This document shows positions 50,725-63,885 of a DNA stretch of 64,000 nt, one piece after another. The notes beneath the pieces are model-generated. The model did no database searches, had not been told where the DNA came from, and saw only the letters and a list, made by a program, of their open reading frames with translations. The stretch's first letter is position 1; each line of letters opens with the position of its first letter. The DNA is from Cyanoderma ruficeps (Eukaryota > Chordata > Aves > Passeriformes > Timaliidae). Location: assembly GCA_008694505.1 (NCBI GenBank), contig VZDJ01000116.1, forward strand, positions 16,020,781 through 16,084,780, in the 5' to 3' direction. A program made the position numbers and the translations under genes.

Positions 50725-53700
50725 AGAAAGCCAAAAAAGTTGCACAGCTGAATCCTGGCTGTCAGTCTGAAATATTATGAGTTCATAATAACCAGTATTT
50801 TTCTATTTTTACAAAAATCCAAAAAAGAACGCATATTCCAAATTTAATCTATGAAGTTTCTAACTTTAAAGATGTCATACGCAATGTGGTGAAAGTAAAA
50901 TTGTTAACAGTTTCTTTGAGCATATTTCCAATCCTTCACAGCACCTAGGAAGAACATCTGTTTCTCTGTGCGTGTGTGTGCACGTGCACATTTCAAATGT
51001 ATGGGCAGGGAAAAAATGAAGAGGACAATAACTTAGAAAATGTAAATTGCATGTTAAGAATATGTCAAACCTTTATATTTTACACTTCCATCACTTGAAT
51101 TTTGCTAAAGAAATTCTAAATATTGTATTTTTGTAACAACTGCATAACAACGTGGTTTTTTCTATGGTCTAATTTTTTATACTTGTCTTTCTAGCCCTTC
51201 TCATCTCTCAAGTCAGTGTGTCATTACTTCCATTGCACATCACAACATATGTTCCACTGAAATCCATTGGAAGTAGCTTTTATTCAGTTTTATCTGATAA
51301 TAAGTGAATACAACATGTGGCTGTGCAGCATTGACGTGATTGGATCTTGATGCTACAGCAGCACTCAATAAAACTACATACAATCAACGTGAGGCCTGGT
51401 TGAGTAAGACTCACCTATAGAATTAAAACATTTAAAACAAAAAAATTAAACTCAGTGCTAAATTCTTTGAGATACTTCAGTACTATTTTTCTTTGTCTTG
51501 AAAATGTAACAAAGCAAGTTTCTGTAAAACAGTCACTGCTGCTTATTAGTGCCTGGCATGGTTTTTCTTCTGGCTCAGCTGGGAAAAATATGTGTAATCT
51601 TGCTAAGTGATCTTTCATCTTGATTTCCCAAGGAAACTGCTTATGCAACCATGGTCTGTCTGTGTACGTTTCTTTATTTTTATTTGCTGGTTCCCTCCCA
51701 ATACCTTCTGAACCCGTTAGAGGGTCAGTCACTGGGACAAAGGAGCAACAGTCTCAGAGGTATAATGCTTCTATAAACGTAACAAAAAAGTACATTTGGT
51801 TATGAAAGAGAGAGAGAGCGACTTCATACGCCCACTTCTGAAAATCCCAAGCACAGGATCAATCCCACAGCACCAGGAGCCCACAGCCGGGAACAGGTTT
51901 CCCCAGGGAGGGGCAACATGGGGAGAGAGCTCAGGGCTGTGGGGGCAGCTGCGGTGCAGTGCCTGCTGTGCAAAGTTAGAAAATTAGCAGTGTGGATAGT
52001 AGCTGAAGTACATATTGTTTTGTGCCAGCTGGCACCAGGAGGAGGGCAAAAGATTTACTTTCCTAGTCTGGATCTTGGTTTTGGTCCAGCACAGCTGGAG
52101 CACCTGGCCCAATCACCTCGGCCTTGGTTCCCAGAGCATCCTATGGACTATGGCTGGCCAAATATCCGCAGGCATAAAAGGCCTTGTCACAGCTGGCACT
52201 AATACTAGCACTTTGCTGCACACTGAGGGGGTTGGCAGCGCTTTGTGGCAGCATCCATACCACAAACTGCCATGACAAGGCATCTGCAAGTAACTTGGTA
52301 ACCTGCACTAGCCTGTGATTCTTTGGGTAACAGCATGCTTAACTCCACGCCCAGAAAATTTAAAAAAAAAAAAAGCAAAAAGCTTCTTCAAGAAGGAAAC
52401 TGTCAGAGATTTATCCATGTGACACACTGTTCTGATTTATGCAATAATTACACCACCAAATTACAGAGACAATTCAGTTGTTCAGATCCCTCCAAATATT
52501 TTACCAAATGAGAGTTTTCTGAGTGCTGAAACTTACTTGAAAGGGCCACCTCACTCTTTCATGGCTTGGAAAGCCCAGCTTGCCTTTCTTTTATGGTGCC
52601 CAGAGCACAGGAAAAACATTGAAATGTCTGTGATAACTCCTGCTGTTCTGGGAAGGCAGAACACTGACTGCAGACAGGGAAGGCACCGAAACTGAAATCA
52701 TTACAAGCTGTCAAGTCTGCCCTGAGCTTCAGATCCAAACTGAATTCTCGGCCTCCTGAATGCGAAGCCAGCCATCTCCACAGGGTGTATCACAGAAATG
52801 GGTTCAAGGTGTGCATTTTCATTTAAAGAATTTATGGCCTGTAGATCTCTTCTGGTTAAATTCCACACAGCTCTTCATATTTTAACCAACAGTTCCTTTA
52901 GCACGCTTGCTTCAAGAAAAGTTTATTTATATTCTTACCTACACTTCTGATTTAATTCCAACGCAAGGACCATGTAACTGGACAGCATATAACATCTAAG
53001 TTTACAGAAAACTTTTATTCTCTCACAGTATTTAAGTAATGATCTTCACTTTGTAATGCCTCTTGTTAGTCCTACAGCGTAAGCTCAGAGGCACAGAGGC
53101 ACATCATGATCCAGATGCCATGACACATTTGTGAGCCAACCTTTCCAAACCAGCACACGGCAGCAATTCCTAACTTCAGAAAACTGTAGCTGTGGAGAGG
53201 GATTGCCACCTCTACAGGTCCCTCACAAGTCACTGTTCATACACATACATAAAACTGAAAGTGCACCTTTGTGAGGCACTGTTTTTCAAAGCACTTTTGC
53301 AAAATGCCCAGAAAAAATATTAGTATTTCATACATGTCTTTTGATCACTATTTTTACTAGACATTACGACTTTTTTTAATATTAATGGAATATTATTAAA
53401 TATAGTACTATCTTTAAATTATTAAACAGAAAGTAACTGTATCCCCAAACATGTTTTTCCCTGGTTTGTTGGCTCCGTCCCCTGAAAACCTAGTATCAGG
53501 TTTCCTATAGCAGCAACACAGTTTGAGAGAATCTCAAATGGTAACCTTGTTATTCTTACGTTATGGTTGAAAAAACCTGCAATTCTCTAAAAAAATTTTG
53601 AAAAAATATAATTTCATGTAAAATATTAGAATTCTACAATAGTCTTAGTTTTAGAGAATTCAATTTTGTCTTACTCTTAGAATGGATAGTTAAAGGGCAA

Positions 53701-56040
53701 AGAACTTTCCTTGATTTGCTTGATAGAATGAGAGTCCCACTTTGAGACAGCTGCTCAGTGAGGGACCTCACTTGTGTAACTCTTGAGAAATCACCAGAAC
53801 CTGGGAAGACTGACACTTCTGTAATCCAATTCCTCTTGTGACATGCATCAAAAAACAAAATAATAGGGGGAAAGTTGTCATTCACTTATTGAGTAGGGCT
53901 TCAAACCATTCTTTACCCAAAAAGAGGGTTTAAGCACTTCAGAATACACAAGTCATTCAATTCCACCTGAAATTTTACTTCTCTAATTTTATCCAGTTTG
54001 ACATGGAATGATTTCATTTTCCATGTAAGCTTACACTCTTCTAGCTCATGATCTCATGGCAACGGTAAAAAAAAGAAAAAAAATTACTGACATACATGAT
54101 TCGTTCCTCTGTGACATTCACTTTAATTCTTGGCTGAACCGGACCACAAGGAGTGCAAAGCCAAATCAAATGAGTAATTCTTAACTCCAGCACACCCATG
54201 TTCCTAAGCAGCTAATCATGTAAACTTAATATCATTTTAAAGGAAGCTGGATTTTCCTGCTACAATCCTTCCTTTCAGGTAAGGAATGAAAGTTCTTGCT
54301 CCATTTTGATAAGTCAAGAACACCAACAGCAGTTGCTGCCATAGTTCTCCATTCTGAGCACCTGAAGTACTGCTCTGAACTAGGTTCTGTTAAAAAGGCA
54401 AAGCTGGAGAAACCTTTGTCCAAGAGCTAGGGGCACTCATCCAGCTGTAATTCATTCACACTCACCTCCTAGTAGACTATTCCAGCTGCTCTCACCCCTC
54501 CAGCTGAAACTGGGATTTCACAGAGATTGATAAGAAGCATATGGGCCCAGAGTGGCCCCAAATGAAACAGAAACAGGGCAATGAACAATGAATCATGAGA
54601 ATGTCATCACCTGAATTCCAGTCTTCAGCTGATGGACCACTCATGGATTTTGTATTAACACCATAGCCAAACAGATTTATAAACACAGAGGAGATGATAC
54701 TCATTTTATCTGTACTGTTGTGAAAAATCAGCACAGGAAAATGAAATGGGTTAGACTGTGATGGCACTTATGGCTAGACGCCTAGGGCACTTTTTCTGTT
54801 TTCTCACTGTTCCTAGTTTTGTTCATAATGTCTTTTCGGTTGAAGTATTTCTCTCACTAGTCAACTAACAAAATCCTTAAAAGTACATGCTCAGTATAAT
54901 ACCCCAATGTAAATGAAACCTCAAAAATACTTAGAGAAAATGTTTTCCTTTAGTTCTACACACTACATTACATCAGAATTTAATTTACTAATTTCTCTTC
55001 TTGCAATAAATTTGCAATTCTATTCTGTGTTCCAAATTTTTTTGTCTAAAATGTTTGTAGACCTCTTTACAAACCTCGTATCACTGTTAATCTTAATATT
55101 AAACCAGTTAATAAATAATACATCATTCTCCATTCCATATAACTTAATACTCCATATCATTTAATACATTAATATTTAACATTAAGCAAAGTATTTGATA
55201 CAACTATAACTATATGCAGAGAAAAATCTAATGTTATTTAGCATAAATGTTCTGACAGTCACTTTACCCAAATCCTTCAAGGTGCTTAAGGAATTGCTTT
55301 AGACCTTGAATAAGTCGTTTATTTTTAACCCACATTTAGGATACTCAGAGATCTCAGTATGGTATACTTACCCACTTTATTCCACAACCATAAACAGCAT
55401 GCATATCACACACATCTATAGTAAAAATATTAGCTGAGGTTGATTTTAATACATAATTTTTTTGCATATGGAAATATTCACACCACACAGAATACATTCA
55501 TGCATTAATGAATGTAGCAACAACTTTATATCAACAGTTCCATATAATAAAGCTACTCTTACAAATCAATATGAAAGTCATTTAGCTTGGAGCCGTGGAG
55601 CTTTATCAAAGTCATTGTTTGCCCCTGTGATAAATGCTGTCCAACTTATTGAAATTATAATTAAAACACAGAAAAAAATTGAAATTAGTATAGATCTAAA
55701 ATAAAAGTATTGGAGACTAATGAGTTAACTAACCCAAACTACATGTCAGGTATATTAGTGTTACCATTACATACAGCAGTCTTCACTGTGATAGTGTACA
55801 TAGTGTAGTACAAGGCTTTGACTGGATGTTTATTTTAGTTCCAAATTGATGGCAGTGCTTTCCTGTATGTTCCACGTCCATCCCCATGCACTCATTTTTA
55901 TGCTGTTCATTAACGTGATGACTGCCTAGAAACTCTACTGTGCAATACAGTTCAGACCATCTCAACTTCATTATCTGATGTTTGTTTCTATATTTGAAGT
56001 ACAAAGACTTTTAATTGAAGGTGGAGTGAGGCTGATCAGT
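50725..56040. other. Intronic sequence without recognised gene
   Basis: Intron leading up to the donor of the exon at 56048. A G+C-richer patch at about 51880-52280 has overlapping short open frames on the plus strand, best explained by composition. A short AG repeat lies at 51806. No transposon or exon seen. Confidence 0.6.
51806..51818. repeat. (AG)n microsatellite
   Basis: A short AG run of about six units followed by cgac. Confidence 0.8.
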
Positions 56041-56047
56041 TACTCAC

Positions 56048-56119
56048 AGTCTCTCCAGGGATCTCAGCCCGAAGAAAGAGCCATTCTTCAACCACAAGAT
56101 CTTGTTGTTACTCAGAATC
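56048..56119 (-). CDS. ADGRA3: ADGRA3 internal exon encoding a leucine-rich repeat (first of the two in this window)
   Basis: This 72-bp exon is the LRR immediately upstream (in transcription) of the one at 3549-3620. On the minus strand it reads one base of a split codon, then ILSNNKI, LWLKNGSFFGL and RSLER, ending with CT of a split leucine codon. The acceptor is tgacttcttgtag and the donor gtgagtaac. ILSNNKI, LKNGSF and LERL match the ADGRA3 LRR that follows the signal-peptide exon; ADGRA2 has LLSNNKI, LRNGSF and LEKL, so ADGRA3 fits better. Subfamily A receptors are plasma-membrane proteins, and ADGRA3 has been linked to planar cell polarity and Wnt signalling. The LW after NNKI replaces the polar or small pair I recall from mammals (SE in ADGRA3, TG in ADGRA2). 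The signal-peptide exon must lie beyond position 64000, since no GC-rich first exon appears to the right. Confidence 0.9.
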
Positions 56120-56152
56120 CTACAAGAAGTCAGGAAATAATCTGGTTAATAG
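56120..56152 (-). promoter_or_regulatory. Splice acceptor and putative branch point of the exon at 56048-56119
   Basis: The minus strand reads ATTAACC (56150-56144), then a tract ending gacttcttgtag. The likely branch adenosine at 56146 is 26 nt from the intron end, the same distance as in the partner exon. This is an ordinary U2-type acceptor; the branch assignment is inferred. Confidence 0.75.
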
Positions 56153-57464
56153 AACATGAACTCCACTGGTCTAAAACATATAATTATAGTAAGTGACTGC
56201 TCAGTAAAACACTAATCACAAAATTCACTGCTTCATTTGCATTTTCCCATCATAGCCATAAATAAAGATTACCATTTCCTGAAGTGCATAGTTTCTTCTT
56301 TATTAAATAAAAGCACAGTCAAGAAATATGTCAAGAAATAAATTTTGACTCCAGCTTGAAAATTCTAACACTGCTCAATGCCCACACTTCACTAGGATAT
56401 TCTAAATTACAACTAAGGTACTTGTTGGGCTTCCCAGTCTGTAAAAAGGCTGGTAAAGCAAAGGACATGTTAAAAACTGCTCCTGTAGATCAGAGGACAA
56501 TAAAACCACTCTGCAGGAGCTGCTGCAGCAGGGAGGTACAAGCCATCATACCATGGATAGCTCACATGTACAGAGGAAGTATTTAATTTTCTATAGGAGA
56601 GACAAACAAAAACAGACAAGTCCAAAAATGTTTTTCAGTTTCAACCTCTGCATAGCAGAAATTCAGTAATTAACTATGAGACCCATCAAGCACCTACCAT
56701 CATCACACACTTGCGAACTGGCCCTGCATGCAGGCCATTGAAAAAGTTGTTTATTCTTCCTCTTTATGTTAATGCATTTCACAAGTGATCCTTTCTAGTT
56801 TAGTGATTTTCCATCATTGTATGTTCCCAGCTATTTCAGAAGCAATACACTATGAACATGCACTTGTTCTGAACTTATGAAGATGTTACCCCTTAAAAAC
56901 TTTTCAATATGCAAAAGAAATGGTTTGTTTTAGAAGCTGGAGAAATTGGGTTTTCAATCTAATGATTAGGGAATGTGCATAACAAACATTTGTCTCTGAA
57001 AAAATCTAATTCCAACTGCCTGAGAAATGAGTCTTTTGATGCAACATTTACAACAAATTGTACGTCTCTGCTGAACAAAAGTACATTTCAAAATAAGACA
57101 TGCTGCTTGCAATAAGATAGAAAGTAGACCAAAAAAATTCCAAAAGAAATTTTATACTCTTAAATAGCAAACTTGAGATTTTTTGATCAATTTTTTTTGG
57201 TAACATTTTTAAACGATCTGTTACGCAAGACAAGATAGACTTGCTCTTAGCATTTGCCATTGTATATGAACAGTAAGTTTTTTGCCCCAACACACACCTA
57301 CCACGTAAAATCTCAAGTCTAGGCGCAAATGTAACAACACTGACCCACGGGAAAACAAAAAATAATTATTAATGTAGCAAAGTTAAAATACTGCCATGTC
57401 AGTAAGATCTGGAGATTTCTGCATATCTAAAAATAATAAATAAACTTTTATTTTGATGTGAGTT

Positions 57465-57485
57465 GATGGCCCACTGTGGGCCATC
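57465..57485. repeat. Near-perfect 21-bp palindrome
   Basis: GATGGCCCAC (57465-57474) and GTGGGCCATC (57476-57485) are exact reverse complements around a single T. It is notably G+C-rich for this region. Confidence 0.9.
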
Positions 57486-57654
57486 TACATGGAGAACAGA
57501 GGTGCTCACACCTGACCTATACTTTACTGCACTTTGCTGCTTGCCAATGCACTTGTGCAGCAGCATTACTCCTCACCCAGAACCAGACAGTGTCACACAC
57601 AAGTGGCAATTTGGCATCGACCATGATCCATACACCCATGCATATGAAAGCATA

Positions 57655-57720
57655 CAGAAGCCTAAGTTTGCAAAAAAAAAAATAAAAATTCAGAAGTCTA
57701 AGTTTGCAAAAAAAAATTAA
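57655..57720. repeat. Tandem duplication of about 36 bp
   Basis: Two adjacent copies begin cagaagcctaagtttgc and cagaagtctaagtttgc, each followed by an A-rich run. One base differs in the unique part and the A runs differ in length, which suggests a fairly recent slippage-type duplication. Confidence 0.9.
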
Positions 57721-60000
57721 ATACGTTCCAATATACACACAGTCTATTTTCATCAATTAAGAAACTCCACAGCTCACAAGTTCCTCCTCATACTTCTCAG
57801 ATTAAAAATCATATGTACGACAATAAATATTTATCTAATTTAGCAACTCTTCTTTACCATCTTAGGAATACACTTCAGCAGTGACATGATGAAAGACTTG
57901 TTTAAAATTCAAAACATCTAAACCAGAAAATGTAAATACATGAAATGCTCTAGTGTTTTATTTTCAACGCTCTCTTCCTTTATTCTTTTATTCGACTTGT
58001 CTTCTGAGGCTGCACAGAACTTGAGTCAGTCAAGAAAAAATGAAGATCAAAAATTAAAATTGGCTAGGCTTGGAAAGACTAACATAAATTCCACTTCATA
58101 TTGGGTCATTTTTAAATATGCTATGTTACAGAGAGACTGTCTTTGAAATCTGTTACAATTACATTAGTTGCAAAGATTATATTTGGACCACTCTGCATAG
58201 CCTGATTTGCAAATATATGTGCACTTCAAAACTCACCGCTGGCTTGGATACACATGTCTTTAAAAAATTTTTATTGTGCCAATTTGTTTTTCCAGCCTTC
58301 TATTCATCCTGCCCAGAGGGCAGTCTGAACTTTGCTGGCACTCCATGAAAATGCAGCACAAGTCAGGTGGTCTCCTACTCTACCTCCATGTCCTGTTCTG
58401 CACAGCCCTACTCGCCTGGATTGAAACCAGCATCATTAACCCACATAAAACAAACTCCTACTAATTAAAGAGAACTATCAAACTAGTAATAAATCACAAG
58501 ATTAGGCAGATCATTTAGTTCATAAATTGAATAATCAGTAAACACAGCTCATGATTCTTCAACACTGCTATCTCATTCATTCTTGTGAAAGATAAACTGA
58601 ATCTTGAAAAATGTGACACTACAAAATTAAACAAAAACACACAAAAAACCATAGCTATGTAGATTTGAGTTTCTAATGAAACCCTTCAAACCAGAGTTTC
58701 ACAGAGACTTTCACACAGAGATCAGGTTTCAAAAATTAAGTTTCCTTCAGGGTTTCCTCCTCCCTACAGTGCCAACTTAAATTCAGGTTTTATAAACAAA
58801 GTAATATGGGTATCGTAGTTAAAATATGATTCTTTTTCTGTTCAGAAATGCAGCTTTAGAGAATCCTAACATTCCAGTATGATCCCTAAGGAAAACAACA
58901 TCCTCTCTAACAATTCATACAAGTATTTTCATTCAGCTGAGTGGTACTGCTACATGGAAAGAATCCACCTGTTTTTAATTAATTTTGTAATTTTGGTGAT
59001 GTACAAGAACTTGCAATAGGCTGTTATCAATAAGGATTTGGTTTGCACTGAAAATCACTTCTGTGAATAAAATGAACAACTTAACTGGCAAACACAAATC
59101 ACATGATTTTTCATACATTGATGCATCAATCACTCACTAAACTTTTGACGCAACTTGCAACATCCTTCCCTTCTGAAAATATTCGCTCTGGGAATGAGAA
59201 TGGAAGGGAGGAAAGTTTTGGTTACAATGGTCAAAATCCTAACAGAGTTATTAAATAAGGCTTAACTACAGACAATGAAAAATCCTTTAAGATATTCAAT
59301 GTCAGGAAAAATTGTGGCTCTTACTCCTGATGCTGAAATTACACTGAATAATTTTTTTACATTCTTTAGACAAGTAACAAATGGACATGAAATGTGTCAA
59401 GTATGGCCAAAATAGCTAAGTTTCTCTTTTCCCTCAAATAGTCATCTGCTTACAGGGAAATGCTTCTAATTAAAGACCTGCAGAAATTTTTGCAGTGGTG
59501 ACCATCCTTTTCTTGTACTTACAGATGCAATGGTTTGGTGAATAAGTAGATGAAAAAAAGTGTTATTCACATATTTTATTTTGGAAAGCTAATAACAAAA
59601 TTATAACTGTCAGATCCAACAGAAACTGACTCACTTATTCTAATCAAACTTCAAATAAATAGAGGTTGAATTTTTTAAAAAATAAACCAGCACCATGCAC
59701 CCACTGTGAATAAGTACTTTTTGCATTTTATCTATCCATAGCATTTTCACTTGGTTGCTTTCTGGGATTTTTTTCCTGATGTGCTAGTGAATCACAGTGA
59801 TGAATCTCACTATACGCTGCAACTAGGCAGCTGGTTTAAGTAATTATCAGTTTCTAGCCATGTGCTAAGAATCTCACATTTTAAACATTTTATTCCAGCA
59901 GAAGAAAAATTATGAAAATGAGCACACTTTATTTCAATGAATGCATTTTCCAAAAATCCATCAAAATAGTTTTCCACCAAAATTCACTTAAAGTAGTTTT

Positions 60001-60072
60001 TTCGGTTTGGGTTGGGTTTCGCGGGGTTTTTGGGTTGGTTGATTGGTCAGTTTTGGGTTTGCTTTTTTTGGT
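60001..60072 (+). repeat. GT-rich low-complexity tract with a G-quadruplex motif
   Basis: The plus strand is almost entirely G and T. Four G-runs at 60009-60011, 60014-60016, 60023-60026 and 60032-60034 are separated by loops of 2, 6 and 5 nt, satisfying the canonical G3+N1-7 rule; a fifth GGG lies at 60055. For the minus-strand gene the G-rich strand is the template strand. Confidence 0.85.
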
Positions 60073-60391
60073 GGTGGCAGTGATTTTCTGTGTTTATTTT
60101 TTTGGTTTCATTAAGGAAGAAGTTTCCCAGAGAAGCCTTCTAATAAGTGTTTATTTTAAAGTTCAGTTTGCAGACTGTCTTTGTACAATATAGTAATGAT
60201 TCAAGCCCAAGTAACCGAAAATTCAAATCAAGGTACTTTCAGTCCCAGCTCTGACAGGATACAACTAAAATAGTGCTGGGGAGCAATGTACTTGTCAGTA
60301 CCACTCTGCTGATCCGATGTGTTATCAACCATTTGGTTACTGCAGTTGACCCTCTGAAACTTATGTCTCTTCTATTCCTTCTCCCAAGGCA

Positions 60392-60416
60392 CTCTGGGGG
60401 ACAGTTTACCCCAGAG
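60392..60416. repeat. Perfect 8-bp inverted repeat (hairpin)
   Basis: CTCTGGGG (60392-60399) and CCCCAGAG (60409-60416) pair around a 9-nt loop. It is short and may be chance. Confidence 0.85.
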
Positions 60417-63400
60417 AGGCTGTTCAGAAGATATTAACACCAGGTCTGTCCTTTCCTGGCCCATGGAGCCCTCCAGCACTGTTCCAGCTCTGAAGGGATA
60501 TCATTCAAACACCCTCTCTTGACTTGCACTGACATCCTAAAGAACTAACCCATGCACGTAGTTCCACAGCACAAATGTACTTCCCTGGTGGGCTGCAGCA
60601 CAGGCTGAACACGATTTCATTCACCCTGCACTGGAAACAAACCAACCAACCAACCTCACTTACACACCAGGACCAAAATCATGCCAAGGAGATGCTAACA
60701 ATTGAGAAGCATGGACAGTCGATGAGCCATTGCTTCCACTCTCTCCTGGATGCTCTTCCCTTACAGTACAGACATACCTAAAAAACTAAATTGTTCTAAT
60801 GGATAAAAGTAATTCCTCCGATTTTCTTTCCGATTCCTCCATTTGAATTAAACAAGCCACAAATCACAGTTTGCTTTAACCGATGCTGTGATGTTTCGTT
60901 TTGTGAACCCATTGAAAGTATAGGATGATGTGACTCTGTGCATTAAGTATAAAACATGTCCAGCGTAAGAGAACTCACTATAGTATTTTAAAGGCATCAA
61001 ATGAAGAGCTCTCAATCATATTGCAAACAAACTTCAACTTCCTATAACCCCTCAGAGAGAAGGAATCTTTTTAGTAAGCCTCCAAAGTCAATGACATTAC
61101 AAAGTAAACAAATTCCACAGCTGAGTCGTCTTCAGTGGGATGGTGCTGCATCCCACCCAGTAAAGCCTAAAGCCTGTGAGCTCACACAGCAGTGCACCCA
61201 CAGAGAAAGCACAGCTCAGATAACCAAATCTGTGGAGTACAAGACATTTAGAGGAAGACTGCTATTCCCACATGCATAGTGAACACAGAAGGAAGTGTGA
61301 CCCATTAATGAAAATATGTATTTCCTCTGATAAAACTCACAGGGGAAAATACACGAAAACCACAAGCAAAAAACTCCCACCCAAACTTCATGAAAAATCA
61401 GCAAAATGTCAACTTTCACCTGATTTTCTGCTGAGCAGCCCAAGAGCTGGTACAGATCAGACTTCACCCAGACCTGTATCTAGGCTGATAGACCATGTCT
61501 ATAAATCCAAAATCTCCAGAATCCTTCCTTTAAGCCCCACTCACTGAGCACGACTGAAGGGACACTGAAGTGCTACAGGAAACACCAACCAGACCCCAAC
61601 CACACCTGCCCCTGCTGTGCATCTCCTCTTAATCCCTGTTCAGTTTTCCACTTCTCAAGCAGAAAGGTGTGCAAGCCAGACATTTTCCAATGAAAATTTG
61701 GAAAAAGACAGAAAACCTGGTCCACTGAGATTGCACGTCTGGAACAACTGTGTTGGGGTTCTCTTCAGAAATTGTGTTTAGAGTTCTGCAATTTCTCTTA
61801 CACACTAACTTAACATCAAGCAACTCAAAGTATCTTTTATTTCAAAATAACCATCGAAGTACCAATAGTAGTTAATCATTTTACTTGGAAGCCTGATAAC
61901 AGCTGACACATTGCAGTTTAAGATGTTCTCTTTACGTGTGGTATGTGGTTAGATACAAAGGGAGTGTGAGCAGACACCCTGAGAAATTCCCTGAAATGAT
62001 GGTATGGAAAAATGAATTTGATTTCTTGATATTATCAGAATAAGACTGGAATAATTTGCATTGAAATCCTACATTGTAAAACAAAAAACTAAGTTTTTCT
62101 AAACTTTTTTTAACATTTTAAAATCTTTCTTGGTAAACCAGACTACTGTTTATTCCCCATGACGTCCATAATTCATTGAGATCTGCACCACATAAACAAA
62201 TTAAGGAGTTTGCCCACAAACATGGCAGAAATACAAAAATAAATTTTAAAAAGGATACCTGCTTTTTGCGCCACACATAGACAGATACATGGAGCTATCA
62301 TAAAATACAGGTACTAACTGCACTTTTTTCTTCCCCTCTCCAAACTGAAAACCACAGCTGAGCTACTACCTAGGACTCCGACAGATAATGCTAGAACTAT
62401 ACAGACAGACAATGAGAGAAGTCACAGAACAATAACAAAACGGATTGAACAAGTGAAAAGAGAAAAAGGACTGAAAACACTACTGACAGCTCACGAGATG
62501 AATGGGGTGTGGTGGACAGCTACATAGGCTGATACCCAAACACAAGGAAAGAAAAGTTGCAGAGATACAGGGAGTATTTATTAAATTATTATATATCAGT
62601 AGCTGTGTCCATTAAGTCATAGTGTCTGCCTCTCCTTCTGACTTTGAGAATATAGAAACTTAAAAGAGCATGAAGCTAAATTGTCAGAAGAGTAAAGATG
62701 CATATAATGGCCTAAAGTGACACCTCTCTTCCTGAAGGGGATTGTGGCCCACTGTATTGTCTTTTCAAACTAAACAAAGCATGTGGTCAGCATTCTTAAA
62801 AAGAATCACACCAAAATCCTGTAGAAAGCAATAAAACCTTGTCTCTCAGCACCTCCAATTCCAGCTGGTTTTATCATTACCTTTCACAAATACCAGCTTT
62901 TGTTAAACCCTTACACTTGCAGCAATACCAAGCATTAATGAAAACAGAAAAATACTCAAAAACTGCCTTCTATTGTACATAGCATGTTTGTATGGCAGAA
63001 ATAACCCCCAAACAGCTATAGCCAAAGAGGCAGTATCAGTGTGCTCACCAGCATTCTCATTTGTACAGAACCAGCAGTACACAGCAGTTTCCAGATCTTG
63101 ACACTATGTGATGATAGCAGAAGAAAGAATAAGCACCAAAAGATTTCCTTTTAGGTAATTAGTTATTTAAATGAAAGTCCTTACAAAAGTGCAAATTAAT
63201 GATAATAGTCTGTCATAAATTTAACAGAATGTGGGAGAAACTGTAGCATGGAAACAGAATATTGCTTTTGTGGAAAACCACTGTTCAATAGCTCCGCTTT
63301 CAGTAATTGAAAGTATAAAGCAAAACTCCTATTTTTTTGTCTTTGGTGTTCATACTGGTGGCTTTTCATCAAGAGTCCTCTTGGATGATATAAGGGACTG

Positions 63401-63834
63401 CTAGGTCACATTCAAAATACCAAACCCCGACAGTTCTCACATTAATTACCACATCAACTGATTTAATTAGGTAAAATCATATTCAAGAGTCTTTTTTTTT
63501 TGTAAGCAACATCACAATTCAAACAGTAAAACAAAATACTATCATCACTAGCAGGACACACAACTCATTCTCTCCCTAATACTGGTTTAGTGGTATTAAT
63601 GTATCAACAAAAGGAAGCAGCAAGGTCACTCTCAAATAGAAATTTTAATATGATTTCCTAACAGTGGGGGAGTCAAAGAGTTTTCAGCTTTTGAACAAGT
63701 CCACTCCACTACAGAATGATATTAATTAACTGAACAGGACAAGAAGCAGTAGGAATCAAAGCATTACTAATAGGACTGCAAGTACTTCTGAAAAGAAATG
63801 TGCTTGTCTATTTTATGACTTTTGTCAAGCACTA

Positions 63835-63885
63835 GAGAAATTCTGAACTAGATGATCCTATTAAGTAAAAGTCTTTTTCCCACAA
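63835..63885 (+). repeat. Possible very old CR1-like LINE tail
   Basis: The phrase ctgaactagatgatcctatt followed by gtctttttcccacaag resembles the final bases of a CR1 3' end (gg-ttgaactagatgatctt, then ggtcccttccaac). No further CR1 sequence is recognisable on its left, so this may be chance. Confidence 0.25.

Larger units (their letters stand above)
3621..56047 (-). other. ADGRA3: Complete 52,427-bp intron of ADGRA3 between two LRR exons
   Basis: This intron is bounded by the gtgagta donor (56047) and the ctag acceptor (3621), and joins two phase-2 exons. A large early intron fits the generally long ADGRA3 gene known in other vertebrates. It contains one CR1 fragment, one older repeat fragment, scattered microsatellites, two CpG-elevated patches and two open frames of about 200 codons, all listed separately. 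No further LRR-like exon with both splice sites was seen inside it on the minus strand. Confidence 0.85.

Noticed and set aside
51796..52275. Overlapping plus-strand frames at 51796, 51918 and 52015
   Set aside because: Several frames are open over the same G+C-richer bases, none has a recognisable product, and there are no supporting splice sites.
52790..52815. A gggttcaagg string resembling a tRNA B box
   Set aside because: No A box or cloverleaf arms at the correct distance; no tRNA gene was found anywhere in the window.
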